Source: a virus. From it: 20,843 nucleotides of DNA. The stretch lies in IMG/VR virus record IMGVR_UViG_3300042504_001632, positions 1 to 20,843 of that record, one strand, 5' to 3'. The notes beneath the pieces are model-generated. The model did not search any database, was not told the origin of the DNA, and saw only the letters and a program-made list of their open reading frames with translations. The position numbers and the translations under genes are program-made. Positions 12,357 through 16,964 of this stretch are shown here, one piece after another. Position 1 is the stretch's first letter; each line of letters begins with the position of its first letter.

Positions 12357-12380
12357 TAACTCGGGACTGTAAAATATAAT
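12357..12380 (+). promoter_or_regulatory. Array promoter in plus orientation, for 12413-12655
   Basis: AACTCGGGACTG box joined to TAAAAT (12370-12375), with a second TATAAT just after. Same element as on the minus strand but inverted together with the gene it serves. Confidence 0.75.
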
Positions 12381-12412
12381 CGTTATACCAACCCAATACG
12401 AAAGCGAAAAAC

Positions 12413-12655
12413 ATGGCACAATACTCCATCAGCATCGACTATAACGACGAACCATACGAAACCGGCCTAACGCTCGACGAACTAATCGCCCTCTACCTTC
12501 CAGCCGGCGTCAGCTTCGTTCGTTACGCCTGGCGTAACCCGCACCAGCCAAACGACGTCACGATTATCGTAAACGCGAACGACGAAACCGATCTAAACGA
12601 ACTCTGCGATTACGCCGGCGTAAACGATCCCGACGAACTCGAGCGCGTTTTATAA
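12413..12655 (+). CDS. 80-aa acidic plus-strand protein
   Basis: 80 residues: MAQYSISIDYNDEPYETGLT, then LDELIALYLPAGVSFVRYAW, VTIIVNANDETDLNELCDYA and a C-terminal DPDELERVL. Alternating strands and acidic helices suggest a small alpha/beta fold. A private promoter lies upstream and an intrinsic terminator (12682-12712) downstream. The Shine-Dalgarno is weak (CGAAAGCG). Codon use is rich in AAC, GAC, GCG and ACG and unlike the large minus-strand genes. Family not recognised; the charge and size would suit a protein-binding inhibitor, but nothing here shows that. Confidence 0.8.
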   Translation: MAQYSISIDYNDEPYETGLTLDELIALYLPAGVSFVRYAWRNPHQPNDVTIIVNANDETDLNELCDYAGVNDPDELERVL

Positions 12656-12681
12656 CGCGAACGCGATCCTCAAACGAACTA

Positions 12682-12712
12682 ACCCGGGCGTCTTACAGCG
12701 TCCGGGCTTTTT
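12682..12712 (+). terminator. Intrinsic terminator of 12413-12655
   Basis: CCCGGGCGT pairs with GCGTCCGGG (9 bp with two G-U pairs) and is followed by CTTTTT. It separates the two plus-strand genes. Confidence 0.85.
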
Positions 12713-12734
12713 CGTGCGCATTTTCAGCTGCAAA

Positions 12735-12753
12735 AAACTAGGGTAAGTATAAT
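12735..12753 (+). promoter_or_regulatory. Leaderless array promoter in plus orientation, for 12761-12937
   Basis: AAACTAGGGTAAG box joined to a perfect TATAAT (12748-12753); the ATG follows after only 7 nt. Confidence 0.78.
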
Positions 12754-12760
12754 AATAAAC

Positions 12761-12937
12761 ATGAAAACCTACACAACACTTACATATGTAAACCACCACG
12801 ACGAAGTGCATTGCGTACAATGCGCAAGCAACTCAACCGAATTCCTTATCCCCGCGCCTTACACGTACAACCCGCAAACCGACGCTTACGACCTATTTTG
12901 CCTCCTCTGCGACACGCAAATTCACGAAACCTTATAA
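12761..12937 (+). CDS. 58-aa plus-strand zinc-ribbon protein, leaderless
   Basis: 58 residues: MKTYTTLTYVNHHDEVHCVQ, later CLLC; the pairs CVQC (about 18-21) and CLLC (about 47-50) form a four-Cys zinc ribbon. The ATG is 7 nt after TATAAT, with no Shine-Dalgarno, so translation is probably leaderless. It has its own terminator (12965-12994). It shares MKTYT with the minus-strand gene at 11822-11998. Role unknown. Confidence 0.8.
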   Translation: MKTYTTLTYVNHHDEVHCVQCASNSTEFLIPAPYTYNPQTDAYDLFCLLCDTQIHETL

Positions 12938-12964
12938 ACTTTACAAACCACGCAAACACGAACC

Positions 12965-12994
12965 AGCCCGGCGCTCATCGCGACCGGGCTTTTT
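12965..12994 (+). terminator. Intrinsic terminator of 12761-12937
   Basis: AGCCCGG pairs with CCGGGCT, with an inner CGC/GCG extension, followed by five T. It ends 11 bp before the end of the convergent minus-strand gene at 13006. Confidence 0.88.
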
Positions 12995-13005
12995 CGCGTC
13001 CCGAA

Positions 13006-13230
13006 TTACATCGGGAACGCTCGCTTGATATTCATCTCCGCGTACCACTCGTTCAGGCCCTTTATTTTTTCTTCAACCGCGCTCAGAATTTCCCCGATCT
13101 CTTCGCTCGAGAACTCTCCATCACGAACCAGTTCACGAACCAGCCCACCGTAAACCAGATCAGCTTCGCGATCCGCGCCTTCAATCGTTTCAACGATCTC
13201 ACACGCCTTATCGTCTAATCTCTCGTCCAT
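13006..13230 (-). CDS. 74-aa acidic helical protein, paralogue of 16709-16915
   Basis: 74 residues, MDERLDDKACEIVETIEG start. Predicted all-helical: VYGGLVRELVRDGEFSSEEI then GEILSAVEEKIKGLNEWYAE. About 60 percent of residues match the 68-aa product of 16709-16915. GAAAGGAATACG leader upstream. It runs convergent to the plus-strand zinc-ribbon gene. Role unknown. Confidence 0.82.
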   Translation of the reverse strand: MDERLDDKACEIVETIEGADREADLVYGGLVRELVRDGEFSSEEIGEILSAVEEKIKGLNEWYAEMNIKRAFPM

Positions 13231-13259
13231 CGTATTCCTTTCGTCGTAGTGATAGGATC

Positions 13260-13278
13260 ATTATACGATCCGGAGTTT
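13260..13278 (-). promoter_or_regulatory. Array promoter for the 74-aa gene at 13230
   Basis: AAAACTCCGGATCG box joined to -10 TATAAT, then GATCCTATCACTACGACG and GAAAGGA. Confidence 0.78.
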
Positions 13279-13294
13279 TCCCAGCACTGGCAGT

Positions 13295-13363
13295 CTACGG
13301 CTGATCGCGCAGCCAAACAGCTGCCATCAGCGTAAGCGCCGACAGTAGTACTAGCAAGTCCAC
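13295..13363 (-). CDS. 22-aa hydrophobic micro-peptide
   Basis: 22 codons from a GTG at 13363: MDLLVLLSALTLMAAVWLRD then QP. AAGGAG lies 6 nt upstream and a full array promoter at 13391-13410 precedes it, so the slot is organised like a gene. The product is one membrane helix with a charged end. Small membrane toxins and sRNA-like peptides look like this, but the coding status rests only on signals and hydrophobicity. Confidence 0.5.
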   Translation of the reverse strand: MDLLVLLSALTLMAAVWLRDQP

Positions 13364-13390
13364 CCGCGCTCCTTTTTTCGTTGTGAGTAC

Positions 13391-13410
13391 ATTATACTTT
13401 CCCGATTTTA
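13391..13410 (-). promoter_or_regulatory. Array promoter for the 22-aa peptide
   Basis: TAAAATCGGGAAAG box joined to -10 TATAAT, then GTACTCACAACG. The box overlaps the stop of the upstream 76-aa gene. Confidence 0.75.
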
Positions 13411-13638
13411 GCTTTCGGGAAGCATGTCGCAGAGCTCGTCGAGCTGGTTGTCGCGGCACATGCTGGCGAAGTCGGCTTCGGTAAAGTTGCTTGGGAAGTT
13501 GAGGGTGAATGTGATGAGGTTGTCGTCGGCGATGTCGTACGTGAAGTTTGAAAATGTTAGGTCGTGTTCGGCGGCGGCGATAAATAGTGGCTCGAGTGCG
13601 CCGCGGTCGGAAGCGCTGGTGATTTGCATTGGTTTCAT
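13408..13638 (-). CDS. 76-aa acidic protein, unknown
   Basis: 76 residues: MKPMQITSASDRGALEPLFI then AAEHDLTFSNFTYDIADDNL, ITFTLNFPSNFTEADFASM and a C-terminal LDELCDMLPES. Strand-rich centre flanked by helices; acidic overall. ACGACGAAAGGCAC leader before the ATG. Codon use differs from neighbours on the right in its preference for AAC and GAC. Family not recognised. Confidence 0.76.
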   Translation of the reverse strand: MKPMQITSASDRGALEPLFIAAAEHDLTFSNFTYDIADDNLITFTLNFPSNFTEADFASMCRDNQLDELCDMLPES

Positions 13639-13668
13639 GTTTTGTGCCTTTCGTCGTTGTGTAAGTTT

Positions 13669-13687
13669 ATTATACTCTCCCGAGTTT
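13669..13687 (-). promoter_or_regulatory. Array promoter for the 76-aa gene
   Basis: AAAACTCGGGAGAG box joined to -10 TATAAT, then AAACTTACACAACGACG and GAAAGG. Confidence 0.77.
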
Positions 13688-13695
13688 TTGTCGCG

Positions 13696-13899
13696 TTACG
13701 CGACGCTCACCCAGACTGGTCGGGTATCGGGACGGACGGCGTAGGCGACGAAGCGCCCAGCGATTGCGTGTTCGTGAAGTATTGCGCGCTGTTCGTGTGT
13801 GAGCAGGCTGAGAAGAAGGTGGTATGAGTCGTTATGAATAAGGGTGGCTGGTTTATCGGGATTCTGGATTAGTGATGAGTATTCGTTGGTCGATGTCAT
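13696..13899 (-). CDS. 67-aa protein, leaderless
   Basis: 67 residues from ATG 13899: MTSTNEYSSLIQNPDKPATL then IHNDSYHLLLSLLTHEQRAI, LHEHAIAGRFVAYAVRPDTR and PVWVSVA. The ATG is 6 nt after TATAAT and there is no Shine-Dalgarno, so a leaderless mRNA is likely; a longer frame to 13989 would cross the promoter. Central helices with several His, then strands. Role unknown. Confidence 0.76.
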   Translation of the reverse strand: MTSTNEYSSLIQNPDKPATLIHNDSYHLLLSLLTHEQRAILHEHAIAGRFVAYAVRPDTRPVWVSVA

Positions 13900-13905
13900 G
13901 TAATC

Positions 13906-13925
13906 ATTATACAATCCCGAGTTTT
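13906..13925 (-). promoter_or_regulatory. Leaderless array promoter for the 67-aa gene
   Basis: AAAACTCGGGATTG box joined to -10 TATAAT, then GATTAC and the ATG. Confidence 0.78.
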
Positions 13926-13943
13926 GTACTCTTGTTGCCCGCG

Positions 13944-14129
13944 CTACGCATGCGCCGGCATCACGACAATCTGCTCGTCGTATCCCCAAACCGTCTTTCC
14001 TGACTCGAGCGTCATGTCAAAGCCTGGTTGACCATTCTTGACATCCGCATACTTCCCAGTCACTACACCCGTACGGAGCACGCCGCCCCAGGTCTCGTAA
14101 CTAATCGTGTCGCCTATTTTGTAATCCAT
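13944..14129 (-). CDS. 61-aa beta-rich protein, paralogue of 18408-18602
   Basis: 61 residues: MDYKIGDTISYETWGGVLRT then GVVTGKYADVKNGQPGFDMT and a W-G-D-Q strand near the end. The product of 18408-18602 shares MDYK-GDT--Y, the G-V-T-K-A-V series, QPGF-MT and WG-D-QI. The pattern of short strands and Gly turns suggests an SH3-like barrel. GAAAGGACAAAAC leader before the ATG. Possible binding module; role unknown. Confidence 0.82.
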   Translation of the reverse strand: MDYKIGDTISYETWGGVLRTGVVTGKYADVKNGQPGFDMTLESGKTVWGYDEQIVVMPAHA

Positions 14130-14153
14130 GTTTTGTCCTTTCGTTGTGAGATC

Positions 14154-14172
14154 ATTTTACGATCCGGAGTTC
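14154..14172 (-). promoter_or_regulatory. Array promoter for the 61-aa gene at 14129
   Basis: GAACTCCGGATCG box joined to -10 TAAAAT, then GATCTCACAACG and GAAAGGAC. The box begins 1-2 nt before the preceding stop. Confidence 0.77.
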
Positions 14173-14346
14173 CTACCCCAGCTCTTTCATCAACCGCGCA
14201 ACCTCGACGGCAGTCAACTTCTCTTCACGCTTATACACCCGTACCAATTCTTCCATCGCTTCGTACGGGTCGCAGTGCGAGTACTCGTATTTAACCATCT
14301 CGAGAATGTCACTCGCCATTTGCTTGATGTCTTTTGTCGTTGTCAT
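14173..14346 (-). CDS. 57-aa helical protein, leaderless
   Basis: 57 residues: MTTTKDIKQMASDILEMVKY then EYSHCDPYEAMEELVRVYKR and EEKLTAVEVARLMKELG. Three amphipathic helices are likely. The ATG is 6 nt after -10 TAGAAT with no Shine-Dalgarno. Overall acidic with a basic patch; no recognised motif. Confidence 0.76.
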   Translation of the reverse strand: MTTTKDIKQMASDILEMVKYEYSHCDPYEAMEELVRVYKREEKLTAVEVARLMKELG

Positions 14347-14352
14347 GGTCTT

Positions 14353-14370
14353 ATTCTACTTTCCCTAGAG
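14353..14370 (-). promoter_or_regulatory. Leaderless array promoter for the 57-aa gene
   Basis: CTCTAGGGAAAG box joined to -10 TAGAAT, then AAGACC and ATG. The box overlaps the last codons of the upstream 86-aa gene (stop at 14365-14367). Confidence 0.76.
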
Positions 14371-14625
14371 GTCCTCAAGCTCTTTCACGAAGCCGGCGAT
14401 AACCCATTCTTCGTAATCTTCAACCGCGCGCTCGGTCGCATTGCCGATGATCCTCGCAAGGCCTTTCGCCGTGTCAACCCGCTTGCGCAGGTAGGCTAGG
14501 CGCTCGCCGTCATCTTCGTTCTCGATGCTTTCAATCCGCTTGAGGATTGATAGCACTTCGCCGCCGATAGCTGTCTCGAGCCAGGTTAGTTGGGTCAGTG
14601 TAAGTTCAACGCTGTACTTTTTCAT
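14365..14625 (-). CDS. 86-aa helical protein, leaderless
   Basis: 86 residues: MKKYSVELTLTQLTWLETAI then GGEVLSILKRIESIENEDDG, an Arg/Lys-rich helix (RLAYLRKRVDTAKGLARII) and DYEEWVIAGFVKELEDL. Mostly coiled-coil or helical bundle. The ATG is 6 nt after TAGAAT, so the mRNA is probably leaderless. The C-terminal codons are also the box of the next promoter. Family not recognised. Confidence 0.77.
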   Translation of the reverse strand: MKKYSVELTLTQLTWLETAIGGEVLSILKRIESIENEDDGERLAYLRKRVDTAKGLARIIGNATERAVEDYEEWVIAGFVKELEDL

Positions 14626-14631
14626 GTCGTC

Positions 14632-14650
14632 ATTCTACTTTCTTGAGTTT
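14632..14650 (-). promoter_or_regulatory. Leaderless array promoter for the 86-aa gene
   Basis: AAAACTCAAGAAAG box joined to -10 TAGAAT, then GACGAC and ATG. Confidence 0.77.
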
Positions 14651-14658
14651 TAGAGTCT

Positions 14659-14829
14659 TCACCCGCGCCTTGGCGGGCACTCAAGTAATCGGTTGATTAC
14701 CTGAGACATCATCTGCTTCGTGAGAGCTGGGTCTTCAGCTGTCCGCAACAGCCACATGTTGTTTACTTCCCGCTCGAGTAGCAGCCGCTTTACCAGCTGC
14801 CTCTGCGCTGTCGTTGGTCCGTATTCCAT
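14659..14829 (-). CDS. 56-aa basic helical protein, leaderless
   Basis: 56 residues: MEYGPTTAQRQLVKRLLLER then EVNNMWLLRTAEDPALTKQM, MSQVINRLLECPPRRG. Two basic helices joined by a short loop; the charge and size would allow nucleic-acid binding, which is inference. The ATG is 6 nt after TAGAAT with no Shine-Dalgarno. Confidence 0.75.
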   Translation of the reverse strand: MEYGPTTAQRQLVKRLLLEREVNNMWLLRTAEDPALTKQMMSQVINRLLECPPRRG

Positions 14830-14835
14830 GTCACC

Positions 14836-14853
14836 ATTCTACTTTCCTGAGTT
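14836..14853 (-). promoter_or_regulatory. Leaderless array promoter for the 56-aa gene
   Basis: GAACTCAGGAAAG box joined to -10 TAGAAT, then GGTGAC and ATG. It abuts the stop of the upstream gene. Confidence 0.78.
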
Positions 14854-15083
14854 CAGTCCCAGCGGGACGGTGGACTGTAGTCCTTGCTCACCGTCTTGCT
14901 GCATTGCGGGCATTCCGCCTCCACATCATCGCAACCGCGCTCGTCAACCGTGACATCTGATTCAGTCCACTCGTGATCGCAGTCACTGCAGAAGAAGTCC
15001 ATGTCTACTTCAATGTCGTTGTACCCCGGGAGGTCTCTTTCATAGCAACCCGGTGGTAAGTTGAATCCTGATCCAAAGCCCAT
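14853..15083 (-). CDS. 76-aa acidic zinc-ribbon protein
   Basis: 76 residues. An N-terminal Gly/Pro segment (MGFGSGFNLPPGCYERDLPG) precedes a zinc ribbon: CSDCDHEW (about 32-39) and CPQCSK (about 58-63), 22 residues between the Cys pairs with an acidic loop. The C-terminus ends DYSPPSRWD. Strong Shine-Dalgarno AAGGAGA upstream. Role unknown; ribbons of this type often bind nucleic acid or protein. Confidence 0.8.
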   Translation of the reverse strand: MGFGSGFNLPPGCYERDLPGYNDIEVDMDFFCSDCDHEWTESDVTVDERGCDDVEAECPQCSKTVSKDYSPPSRWD

Positions 15084-15115
15084 TGTTCTCTCCTTGTGTC
15101 GTCGTGTATGAGATC

Positions 15116-15133
15116 ATTATAGGTTCCGGAGAA
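15116..15133 (-). promoter_or_regulatory. Array promoter for the 76-aa zinc-ribbon gene
   Basis: TTCTCCGGAACC box joined to -10 TATAAT, then GATCTCATACACG. The box lies in a 6-bp inverted repeat AGGTTC / GAACCT that reaches into the -10. Confidence 0.75.
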
Positions 15134-15134
15134 C

Positions 15135-15284
15135 CTATTCGGCCCACCGCTTGCCTCGGCAGGCTTGCCGTGCGGCGATCCGCTTCTTGTTGGGGACTTG
15201 AGTCGCCCGCAGGATATTGCGGTCGGCAAACGCCTGGCGGTCGCCTTCGGTCCATCGTGTATTTGGTTTGGTCGCTGTTTTCAT
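15135..15284 (-). CDS. 49-aa very basic protein, leaderless
   Basis: 49 residues: MKTATKPNTRWTEGDRQAFA then DRNILRATQVPNKKRIAARQ and ACRGKRWAE. About a quarter of residues are Arg or Lys, so nucleic-acid binding is likely from composition alone. The middle reads like a small homeodomain or SANT-type helix pair (WTEGDRQAFADR). The ATG is 6 nt after TATAAT; no Shine-Dalgarno. Confidence 0.76.
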   Translation of the reverse strand: MKTATKPNTRWTEGDRQAFADRNILRATQVPNKKRIAARQACRGKRWAE

Positions 15285-15290
15285 GAGATC

Positions 15291-15309
15291 ATTATACATT
15301 CCTGAGTTT
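15291..15309 (-). promoter_or_regulatory. Leaderless array promoter for the 49-aa basic gene
   Basis: AAACTCAGGAATG box joined to -10 TATAAT, then GATCTC and ATG. Confidence 0.8.
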
Positions 15310-15544
15310 ACTGCGCCTCGATGTCCTGGCGCAGTACCCGCAACTTCATTGCGAAGATGAGGACATCGTCATCTTCTTTCAGCTGGTCGGTCGCTTTCTC
15401 AAGCTCGAGCGCAAACTCATCGCGGAAGATGAGTTCATACTCAAGACAGTAATTGGCCTCGTAGATCGCGTTGAACGTGTCATGGAGGTCAAGTTGGCCT
15501 TCGATGCGCTCGATGACATCGAGCTTGGTCTCTTTCGTGTTCAT
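15308..15544 (-). CDS. 78-aa acidic helical protein
   Basis: 78 residues from ATG 15544, chosen because GAAAGGAATCCC lies just upstream. MNTKETKLDVIERIEGQLDL, then HDTFNAIYEANYCLEYELIF, RDEFALELEKATDQLKEDDD and VLIFAMKLRVLRQDIEAQ. Predicted helical throughout and strongly acidic. Role unknown. Confidence 0.76.
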   Translation of the reverse strand: MNTKETKLDVIERIEGQLDLHDTFNAIYEANYCLEYELIFRDEFALELEKATDQLKEDDDVLIFAMKLRVLRQDIEAQ

Positions 15545-15572
15545 GGGATTCCTTTCGCCGTGGTGTGATCTC

Positions 15573-15590
15573 ATCTTACTTTCCAGAGTT
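15573..15590 (-). promoter_or_regulatory. Array promoter for the 78-aa gene
   Basis: AAACTCTGGAAAG box joined to -10 TAAGAT, then GAGATCACACCACGGCG and GAAAGGA. Confidence 0.76.
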
Positions 15591-15709
15591 TACCACCCTG
15601 TCCTTGCGTACCAGTAGTGGTAGTGGCGGGCGCTCTTGATCCCGCGTCGGATTCCGGCTTTCTTGGTCCAGAAGATTCCGATCTGCACTGCACCGATGAA
15701 TCGTTTCAT
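15590..15709 (-). CDS. 39-aa GIRxG-family basic micro-protein (copy 1)
   Basis: 39 residues: MKRFIGAVQIGIFWTKKAGI then RRGIKSARHYHYWYARTGW. Shares with the products at 16152-16271 and 16010-16102 the order: short hydrophobic start, (N/A/Y)GIRxG, (K/R)(S/T), aromatic C-terminus ending in Trp. It is very basic, with an amphipathic N-terminal half, so membrane or RNA association is possible. ACGACGAAAGGACCC leader. The three copies flank the structured RNA at 15757-15984. Confidence 0.76.
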   Translation of the reverse strand: MKRFIGAVQIGIFWTKKAGIRRGIKSARHYHYWYARTGW

Positions 15710-15740
15710 TTTGGGTCCTTTCGTCGTGGTGTACGAGATC

Positions 15741-15756
15741 ATTATACATTCCTCAG
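15741..15756 (-). promoter_or_regulatory. Array promoter for the 39-aa gene at 15709
   Basis: CTGAGGAATG box joined to -10 TATAAT, then GATCTCGTACACC and the ACGACGAAAGGAC leader. Confidence 0.75.
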
Positions 15757-15984
15757 AACGCTGAGGACGCCACAGCGGAGGTAGCTAACCTCACCGCAAG
15801 TTCCCCGTCGGGCGTTGCGAACTTGAACCGTATGTAAGAGGAGGGCGGATGTCGTGAGAGGAGGACGGATACCGTGGTCCCGGGAACCGCGTAGAGCCTT
15901 ATCTTCTGAACAGAGCCTTATCATTCAGTGACGTCTCGTTCGCAACCTTGCGGCTGCTATGATGTCCTCAACGTGCTGAGGCAT
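15757..15984 (-). ncRNA. Structured RNA A, homologous to RNA B
   Basis: About 228 nt with its own promoter (15991-16009) and no ORF. Elements in the RNA, 5' to 3': terminal helix strand (15956-15973) pairing with 15759-15776, 18 bp with one A-C mismatch; hairpin GCAGC/GUUGC; hairpin CUGAA/UUCAG displaying UAAGGCUCU; a second GAUAAGGCUCU; a CCCGGG-centred hairpin (15876-15888); two AUCCG(U/C)CCUCCUCU copies 20 nt apart; a CAAGUU/AACUUG helix capped by CCC-GACG-GGG; hairpin GAGGU-UAGCU-ACCUC (15778-15792). RNA B keeps the same order with compensatory base changes. No family recognised. Confidence 0.78.
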
Positions 15985-15990
15985 GTACTC

Positions 15991-16009
15991 ATTTTACTTT
16001 CCGGAGTTT
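15991..16009 (-). promoter_or_regulatory. Array promoter for structured RNA A
   Basis: AAACTCCGGAAAG box joined to -10 TAAAAT, then GAGTACATG. No start codon with a Shine-Dalgarno follows, only the RNA. Confidence 0.75.
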
Positions 16010-16102
16010 CTACCACTTATGGAAGTTAGTGGCGGTGCGGAATCCGTGACGGATTCCATACGCACGGGAGCATGCGATGAACATTCTCAGTCTCAGAATC
16101 AT
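16010..16102 (-). CDS. 30-aa GIRxG-family micro-protein (copy 2)
   Basis: 30 residues: MILRLRMFIACSRAYGIRHG then FRTATNFHKW. A shorter member of the GIRxG family: AYGIRHGFRT matches AGIRRGIKS and NGIRAGVKT, and the Trp end is kept. The leader ACGACGAAAGGACC precedes the ATG, and an array promoter lies at 16133-16150. Short, but the paralogy supports it being translated. Confidence 0.7.
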   Translation of the reverse strand: MILRLRMFIACSRAYGIRHGFRTATNFHKW

Positions 16103-16132
16103 TACTGGTCCTTTCGTCGTGGTGATGAGTTA

Positions 16133-16150
16133 ATTATACTTTCCGGAGTT
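16133..16150 (-). promoter_or_regulatory. Array promoter for the 30-aa gene
   Basis: AAACTCCGGAAAG box joined to -10 TATAAT, then TAACTCATCACC and the ACGACGAAAGGAC leader. Confidence 0.79.
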
Positions 16151-16151
16151 T

Positions 16152-16271
16152 CTACCACCGGGTCCTTGGAGCCCAGTAGTAGAAGTGGCGGCCCGTTTTG
16201 ACGCCGGCGCGGATGCCGTTGGTACGTGCCACCCCAATCCCAATCTTGATTGCGCGGATGATTGCTTTCAT
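16152..16271 (-). CDS. 39-aa GIRxG-family basic micro-protein (copy 3)
   Basis: 39 residues: MKAIIRAIKIGIGVARTNGI then RAGVKTGRHFYYWAPRTRW. Same length as copy 1, with about 40 percent identity by eye and the same aromatic-basic tail (HFYYWAPRTRW against HYHYWYARTGW). The N-terminal half is an amphipathic basic helix. ACGACGAAGGGACACG leader. Confidence 0.76.
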   Translation of the reverse strand: MKAIIRAIKIGIGVARTNGIRAGVKTGRHFYYWAPRTRW

Positions 16272-16301
16272 TTCGTGTCCCTTCGTCGTGGTGATGAGTA
16301 C

Positions 16302-16320
16302 ATTTTACTTTCCCGAGATT
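16302..16320 (-). promoter_or_regulatory. Array promoter for the 39-aa gene at 16271
   Basis: AATCTCGGGAAAG box joined to -10 TAAAAT, then GTACTCATCACC and ACGACGAAGGGAC. Confidence 0.78.
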
Positions 16321-16324
16321 ACGT

Positions 16325-16343
16325 GCCGCCCTTATCGGGCGGC
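16325..16343 (-). other. Hairpin with the stop codon in its loop
   Basis: GCCGCCC and GGGCGGC pair perfectly around GATAA, and the loop TAA is the stop codon of 16332-16490. It lies immediately before the next promoter. No U tract. Confidence 0.6.
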
Positions 16344-16490
16344 CACGCGGACCTCGAGATCCTGCCGGACTTGGGGAGCCTGCGCCACCCAGAACTTGTT
16401 GCAGTTTTCACGTGAACCTGAGAACCTGATCAACTTGAACTTGCGATCATAAACCTCGTGGGCTCGGGTTGATGGCTTGGTCGTTTTCAT
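16332..16490 (-). CDS. 52-aa protein, paralogue of 10588-10737
   Basis: 52 residues: MKTTKPSTRAHEVYDRKFKL then IRFSGSRENCNKFWVAQAPQ and VRQDLEVRVAAR. More than half of the residues match the 49-aa product of 10588-10737, with three extra residues at the N-terminus. Basic and strand-rich. GAAAGGACG leader. Its stop sits in a 7-bp hairpin loop. Role unknown. Confidence 0.8.
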   Translation of the reverse strand: MKTTKPSTRAHEVYDRKFKLIRFSGSRENCNKFWVAQAPQVRQDLEVRVAAR

Positions 16491-16520
16491 CTTTCGTCCT
16501 TTCGTCGTAGGTATGAGATC

Positions 16521-16540
16521 ATTATACTTTCCTGAGTTTT
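16521..16540 (-). promoter_or_regulatory. Array promoter for the 52-aa gene
   Basis: AAAACTCAGGAAAG box joined to -10 TATAAT, then GATCTCATACCTACGACG. A consensus member of the array. Confidence 0.82.
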
Positions 16541-16655
16541 AGTTGGATTGCTCCCACAGGTGAAGATCGGCGTTCTCTGGCGCTGGACAGGGTACGTCGT
16601 AATCCATCCAATCTTGATACGTGAATCCGCATTTACAGGTTTGATCTGAATCCAT
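16539..16655 (-). CDS. 38-aa Cys-containing acidic micro-protein
   Basis: 38 residues from ATG 16655, chosen because GACGAAAGGACTG lies just upstream. MDSDQTCKCGFTYQDWMDYD then VPCPAPENADLHLWEQSN. Cys at 7, 9 and 23 plus a His near 32 could hold one metal ion. Very acidic. Role unknown. Confidence 0.75.
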   Translation of the reverse strand: MDSDQTCKCGFTYQDWMDYDVPCPAPENADLHLWEQSN

Positions 16656-16689
16656 ATTCAGTCCTTTCGTCGTTTGAACTTGTGAGATC

Positions 16690-16708
16690 ATTATACTTTC
16701 CTGAGTTT
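16690..16708 (-). promoter_or_regulatory. Array promoter for the 38-aa gene
   Basis: AAAACTCAGGAAAG box joined to -10 TATAAT, then GATCTCACAAG and GAAAGGAC. Confidence 0.82.
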
Positions 16709-16915
16709 TTACATCCCCATCTTCTCGTACCACTCACTCAGGATCTTGACCTTTTCTTCCACCTCGTTCAAGATCATTCCGATCTCTTCGTTCGTGAATT
16801 TTCCTTCTTGAACCAGTTCACGAACTAACTCGCCGTAAACTTGATTCACGTCAAGATCTGATCCTTCCATGATCTCGCAGATCTCGCTCGCTTTATCGTC
16901 TATTCTTTCGTCCAT
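16709..16915 (-). CDS. 68-aa acidic helical protein, paralogue of 13006-13230
   Basis: 68 residues: MDERIDDKASEICEIMEGSD then VYGELVRELVQEGKFTNEEI and LNEVEEKVKILSEWYEKMGM. The match to 13006-13230 runs the whole length, including the MDER-DDKA-E start and EWY-M end. GAAGGGAAAAT leader. Role unknown. Confidence 0.82.
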   Translation of the reverse strand: MDERIDDKASEICEIMEGSDLDVNQVYGELVRELVQEGKFTNEEIGMILNEVEEKVKILSEWYEKMGM

Positions 16916-16944
16916 TATTTTCCCTTCGTCGTGGTTACGAGATC

Positions 16945-16964
16945 ATTATACGATCCCGAGTTTT
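16945..16964 (-). promoter_or_regulatory. Array promoter for the 68-aa gene
   Basis: AAAACTCGGGATCG box joined to -10 TATAAT, then GATCTCGTAACCACGACG. Confidence 0.8.

Larger units (their letters stand above)
3270..15345 (+). repeat. Dense strand-biased hexamer (A/C)CCGC(A/G)
   Basis: By hand count about 85-90 copies lie on the plus strand between 3.2 and 15.4 kb, against about half a dozen on the minus strand in the same stretch. Examples are at 3309, 3522, 4861, 5327, 6404, 7120, 8010, 9013, 10166, 10875, 12028, 13077 and 14424. Only about three occur before 3.2 kb and about eight after 15.4 kb. Copies fall inside genes (often as GCG-GGT or GCG-GTN codon pairs on the coding strand) and between genes. 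The two plus-strand genes at 12413-12937 also carry it in plus orientation, so polarity follows the DNA rather than the transcript. Confidence 0.6.

Noticed and set aside
15005-15255. Two minus-strand frames of 71-74 codons overlapping the basic 49-aa gene
   Set aside because: They run through the promoter at 15116-15133 and are out of frame with the leaderless gene starting at 15284.
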